Origin: JBGVMW01 sp045125095
GTDB taxonomy: Bacteria > Bacillota > Clostridia > Lachnospirales > Lachnospiraceae
Reading direction: 5' to 3'
Assembly (NCBI GenBank): GCA_045125095.1
Contig: JBGVMW010000010.1
Span: forward strand, 1-15,451
Length of the DNA: 15,451 nucleotides
Shown: in pieces, positions 13,509 through 15,451 of the stretch
How positions within the stretch are numbered: the stretch's first letter is position 1
How the letters are laid out: every line of letters begins with the position of its first letter
Made by a program: the position numbers and the translations under genes
The notes under the pieces: generated by a model
Databases searched by the model: none
What the model was told of the DNA's origin: nothing
The model's input: only the letters and a program-made list of their open reading frames with translations

Positions 13509-15140
13509 GTGAATATGAAAAGAAGCAGTAAACGTTGGGGTATGCTTGTCGTTTCTCTTATGTGTATTTGCCTTGGATTGTTTTTTAGTAAGACAGATGT
13601 AGAAGCAGCAGGAAAATATACTATTCAGGTAAATAAGGGAACAAATGTTGTTACTGTTTATGACAGTAATGGGAAAGCATACAAGGCATTTGTTTGTTCG
13701 ACTGGTTGGGCAACACCGTTGGGAACGTTTCCATTAAAAGAAAAGTATCGTTGGCATGAGTTAGATGGTCCATGTTGGGGGCAGTATTGTTCCAGAATAA
13801 CAGATGGCATATTATTCCATTCTGTTTTTTACAATACATTTAATGATCCGTCTAATTTAAGTGTAAGGGCTTATAATAAGTTAGGAACAACCGCTTCCCA
13901 TGGTTGTGTGCGGTTGACTGTTGCGGATGCAAAATGGATCTATGACAATTGTAGTACAGGAACGAAAGTTAAGATCATTTATGGCACATCTAAAAATGAT
14001 CCTTTAGGTAAACCAAAAGCACAGAAGCTGGATACGAATACGAAATACAGATGGGATCCAACGGATCCGTCTTCAAACAACCCGTACAAAAAGTATTCAC
14101 CTAGCCTTAAGATTTCATCGAAGAAAAAATTAACGGTGTCTTACGGTGAAAAGATTCAGTATTTAGCAGGTGTTACGGCGAAGAATTATAACGGTACAAA
14201 TTATTCAAAAAAAGTAAAATACAATGGCAAAGTAGATACGAAAAAGCTGGGAACTTACGATATTGAGTATTATGTGACCAGTTCCAAGGGAATTACCGTT
14301 TATGAGACAGTAACGTACGAGGTAATTGATACAGATGCACCAGTCATTACGGGAATCAATGATAAAGTAGTTGCCTATGGTGATACTGTTGATTTGGATT
14401 ATGGTGTAAAGGCATCCAGCGTATTTGGTAAGAACTTAAAGAGTGGTCTTAAGATAACTGCAAAGGATCCAAATGGTAAGAAGGTTAAATTATTATCTGG
14501 TAACAGTATTCTGTTAGAAAAGATTGGTGATTACACCATTACATACAGTGTGACTGGAACCAACAAAAAGAAAACTACGCTAACCAGAAAGATTACATCT
14601 GAGGATAGACGAGTAGTAATTACTGCAAATGATACCACTGTAGAGTATGGTGCTGCATTTGATCCGATGCAAATAGTAACCTTGACAAACTATAAGGGTA
14701 CCGCTTTGAAGCCATCTACATACTTAAAAGTAACAGGTAAGGTAAATACTTCTGTACCAGGTGAGTATATTATTACATACACAACAAATAGTAAGGTTAA
14801 GAAGTTAAGAAAGAATATGAAGCAGGTGAAAATAACTGTAGTAAATCAGCAGGCACCTGTAATTCAGACTGTAGGAGCAGACGTTATTGATATTCCGGTG
14901 AACTACAATGGTAGTGCGCAGTATGATTGCATGCAAGGTGTAACAGCACAGACAGCAACCGGATTAGATATCACAGCAAATATGCAGGTATCTGTTCAAA
15001 AGGGAGCGGAAGCACCAACATACGGTAATGCCATTTTGGATATTTCAACGCCTTGCACATATATAATTACGTATACAGTAACAGTACCGGTAGAAGGCGG
15101 TATATCCACAACAAAAACAATTACGGTTAATGTAATATAA
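13509..15140 (+). CDS. Secreted L,D-transpeptidase (YkuD) with Ig-like repeats
   Basis: The protein is exported and should cross-link peptidoglycan stem peptides or anchor to them by L,D-transpeptidation outside the membrane. From GTG 13509 (543 residues) there is a basic N-terminus, a hydrophobic core (about 10-26) and a probable signal cleavage near VEAAG (31-35). A YkuD domain covers about 37-158, with H104 and the catalytic SHGCVRL (H131, C133). After a Pro/Asn-rich linker (about 165-200) come three or four bacterial Ig-like modules (about 200-275, 278-365, 370-446, 450-543), each starting with a YG-type strand and ending in an EYIITYT-like strand. Extra cysteines C63, C89 and C94 lie near the active site. 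GGAGGT (13499-13504) suits GTG 13509; ATG 13515 is the alternative, and the longest frame from ATG 13497 overlaps that site. Confidence 0.92.
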   Translation: MNMKRSSKRWGMLVVSLMCICLGLFFSKTDVEAAGKYTIQVNKGTNVVTVYDSNGKAYKAFVCSTGWATPLGTFPLKEKYRWHELDGPCWGQYCSRITDGILFHSVFYNTFNDPSNLSVRAYNKLGTTASHGCVRLTVADAKWIYDNCSTGTKVKIIYGTSKNDPLGKPKAQKLDTNTKYRWDPTDPSSNNPYKKYSPSLKISSKKKLTVSYGEKIQYLAGVTAKNYNGTNYSKKVKYNGKVDTKKLGTYDIEYYVTSSKGITVYETVTYEVIDTDAPVITGINDKVVAYGDTVDLDYGVKASSVFGKNLKSGLKITAKDPNGKKVKLLSGNSILLEKIGDYTITYSVTGTNKKKTTLTRKITSEDRRVVITANDTTVEYGAAFDPMQIVTLTNYKGTALKPSTYLKVTGKVNTSVPGEYIITYTTNSKVKKLRKNMKQVKITVVNQQAPVIQTVGADVIDIPVNYNGSAQYDCMQGVTAQTATGLDITANMQVSVQKGAEAPTYGNAILDISTPCTYIITYTVTVPVEGGISTTKTITVNVI

Positions 15141-15156
15141 AGATAACGATACAGGG

Positions 15157-15198
15157 ACAGTCATCTTATAGTGAGATGGCTGTTCTTTTTATTTTTAT
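15157..15198 (+). terminator. Terminator of the L,D-transpeptidase gene
   Basis: ACAGTCATCT (15157-15166) pairs with AGATGGCTGT (15174-15183), with one G-U pair, followed by TCTTTTTATTTTT. It begins 16 nt after the stop codon. Confidence 0.88.
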
Positions 15199-15210
15199 CA
15201 GAGACTTTCC

Positions 15211-15240
15211 TTGACAGCAGAAGCGAAAAGGCACTAAACT
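15211..15240 (+). promoter_or_regulatory. Weak promoter candidate near the right edge
   Basis: A perfect TTGACA (15211-15216) is followed after 18 nt by TAAACT (15235-15240), four of six matches to a -10. It would read toward the unassigned right end of the window. Confidence 0.3.
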
Positions 15241-15251
15241 AGAATTAATAC

Positions 15252-15310
15252 AATTAGATAATTGTGAAACGCCAACAAGGCAGTGAATTCACTTTCGCAA
15301 ACGTCTAATT
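15252..15310. mobile_element. Miniature relative of the palindromic element
   Basis: This 59-bp segment has inverted ends AATTAGA (15252-15258) and TCTAATT (15304-15310); the first 18 bases match the reverse complement of the last 18 at 14 positions. The centre is GTGAATTCAC (15283-15292). Bases 15254-15289 match the reverse complement of the right end of the 10950-11200 element (11165-11199) at 33 of 36 columns, and its right end resembles that element's left end. It is therefore an inverted copy that lacks about 190 bp of the interior. Confidence 0.65.
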
Positions 15311-15451
15311 AACTCAAACTTCGCACATAAATTTTAGCTATGTACCTTGAAAATTCAATACCTGGCAACTATTCAATTGTCAATGTTCAGACTTTAAGCG
15401 GCTTGAAGTTGTGTTTTCAAAAATGCTGGTAATGTGTTCATAAATGCATCC
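15311..15451. other. Unassigned right end, leader-like sequence
   Basis: No open frame of note is present. TGTACCTTGAAAATTCAATA (15341-15360) resembles the sequence found near rRNA genes in the leader or spacer of many Clostridia, but no 16S, 23S, 5S or tRNA sequence follows before the window ends. With the terminator and the miniature element, this accounts for what I can see in 15141-15451. Confidence 0.3.

Noticed and set aside
1..15451. CRISPR array, tRNA gene or prophage
   Set aside because: I saw no regularly spaced short repeats, no tRNA-like cloverleaf sequence and no phage or transposase genes on either strand.

Overview
The window looks like a low-GC chromosome segment of an anaerobic Clostridia, most likely a Lachnospiraceae-type gut bacterium. 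The reasons are the conserved rsh–MBL hydrolase–hemZ–aspS order, strong AGGAGG-type ribosome binding sites, frequent GTG/TTG options, U-tract terminators, and the mix of c-di-GMP proteins, a SEC-C protein and an L,D-transpeptidase with Ig-like repeats. The sequence alone does not fix genus or species.

Layout: (1) 1-455 holds a composite structured repeat (family A, copy 1), AT-rich spacer and a promoter. (2) 456-7378 is a tight five-gene operon: bifunctional (p)ppGpp synthetase/hydrolase, MBL-fold hydrolase, HemZ-like radical SAM protein, stand-alone HD-GYP phosphodiesterase and aspartyl-tRNA synthetase, closed by a GAAA-loop terminator. (3) 7379-10257 holds family A copy 2, a promoter, a large GGDEF-GAF-GGDEF-EAL protein whose two GGDEF domains are degenerate, a terminator that overlaps its last codons, and family A copy 3. 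(4) 10293-10923 has two small minus-strand genes: an unrecognised 94-residue protein and a DUF1294 membrane protein. (5) 10950-11200 is a 251-bp near-perfect palindromic element with terminal inverted repeats and a short flanking direct repeat, best read as a MITE-like insertion. (6) 11390-11942 is a SEC-C protein gene with a bidirectional terminator. (7) 12004-13263 (minus) is an atypical CLC transporter driven by a perfect consensus promoter; divergent from it, 13509-15140 encodes a secreted YkuD L,D-transpeptidase. (8) 15141-15451 holds a terminator, a 59-bp internally deleted relative of the palindromic element, and an unassigned end.

Functionally the operon joins stringent-response control (Rsh) with translation (AspRS) and with turnover of a second nucleotide messenger, c-di-GMP (HD-GYP). 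A second c-di-GMP phosphodiesterase candidate lies directly downstream. Every c-di-GMP domain that looks intact here is degradative. The rest is ion transport, cell-wall cross-linking and small proteins of unclear role.

The most unexplained material is non-coding. Family A is a two-module structured repeat in three arrangements (both modules, second module only, first module only), and one base pair of a predicted stem has changed in a compensatory way between copies. The palindromic element sits in the 5' region of the DUF1294 gene and has a miniature relative 4 kb away.
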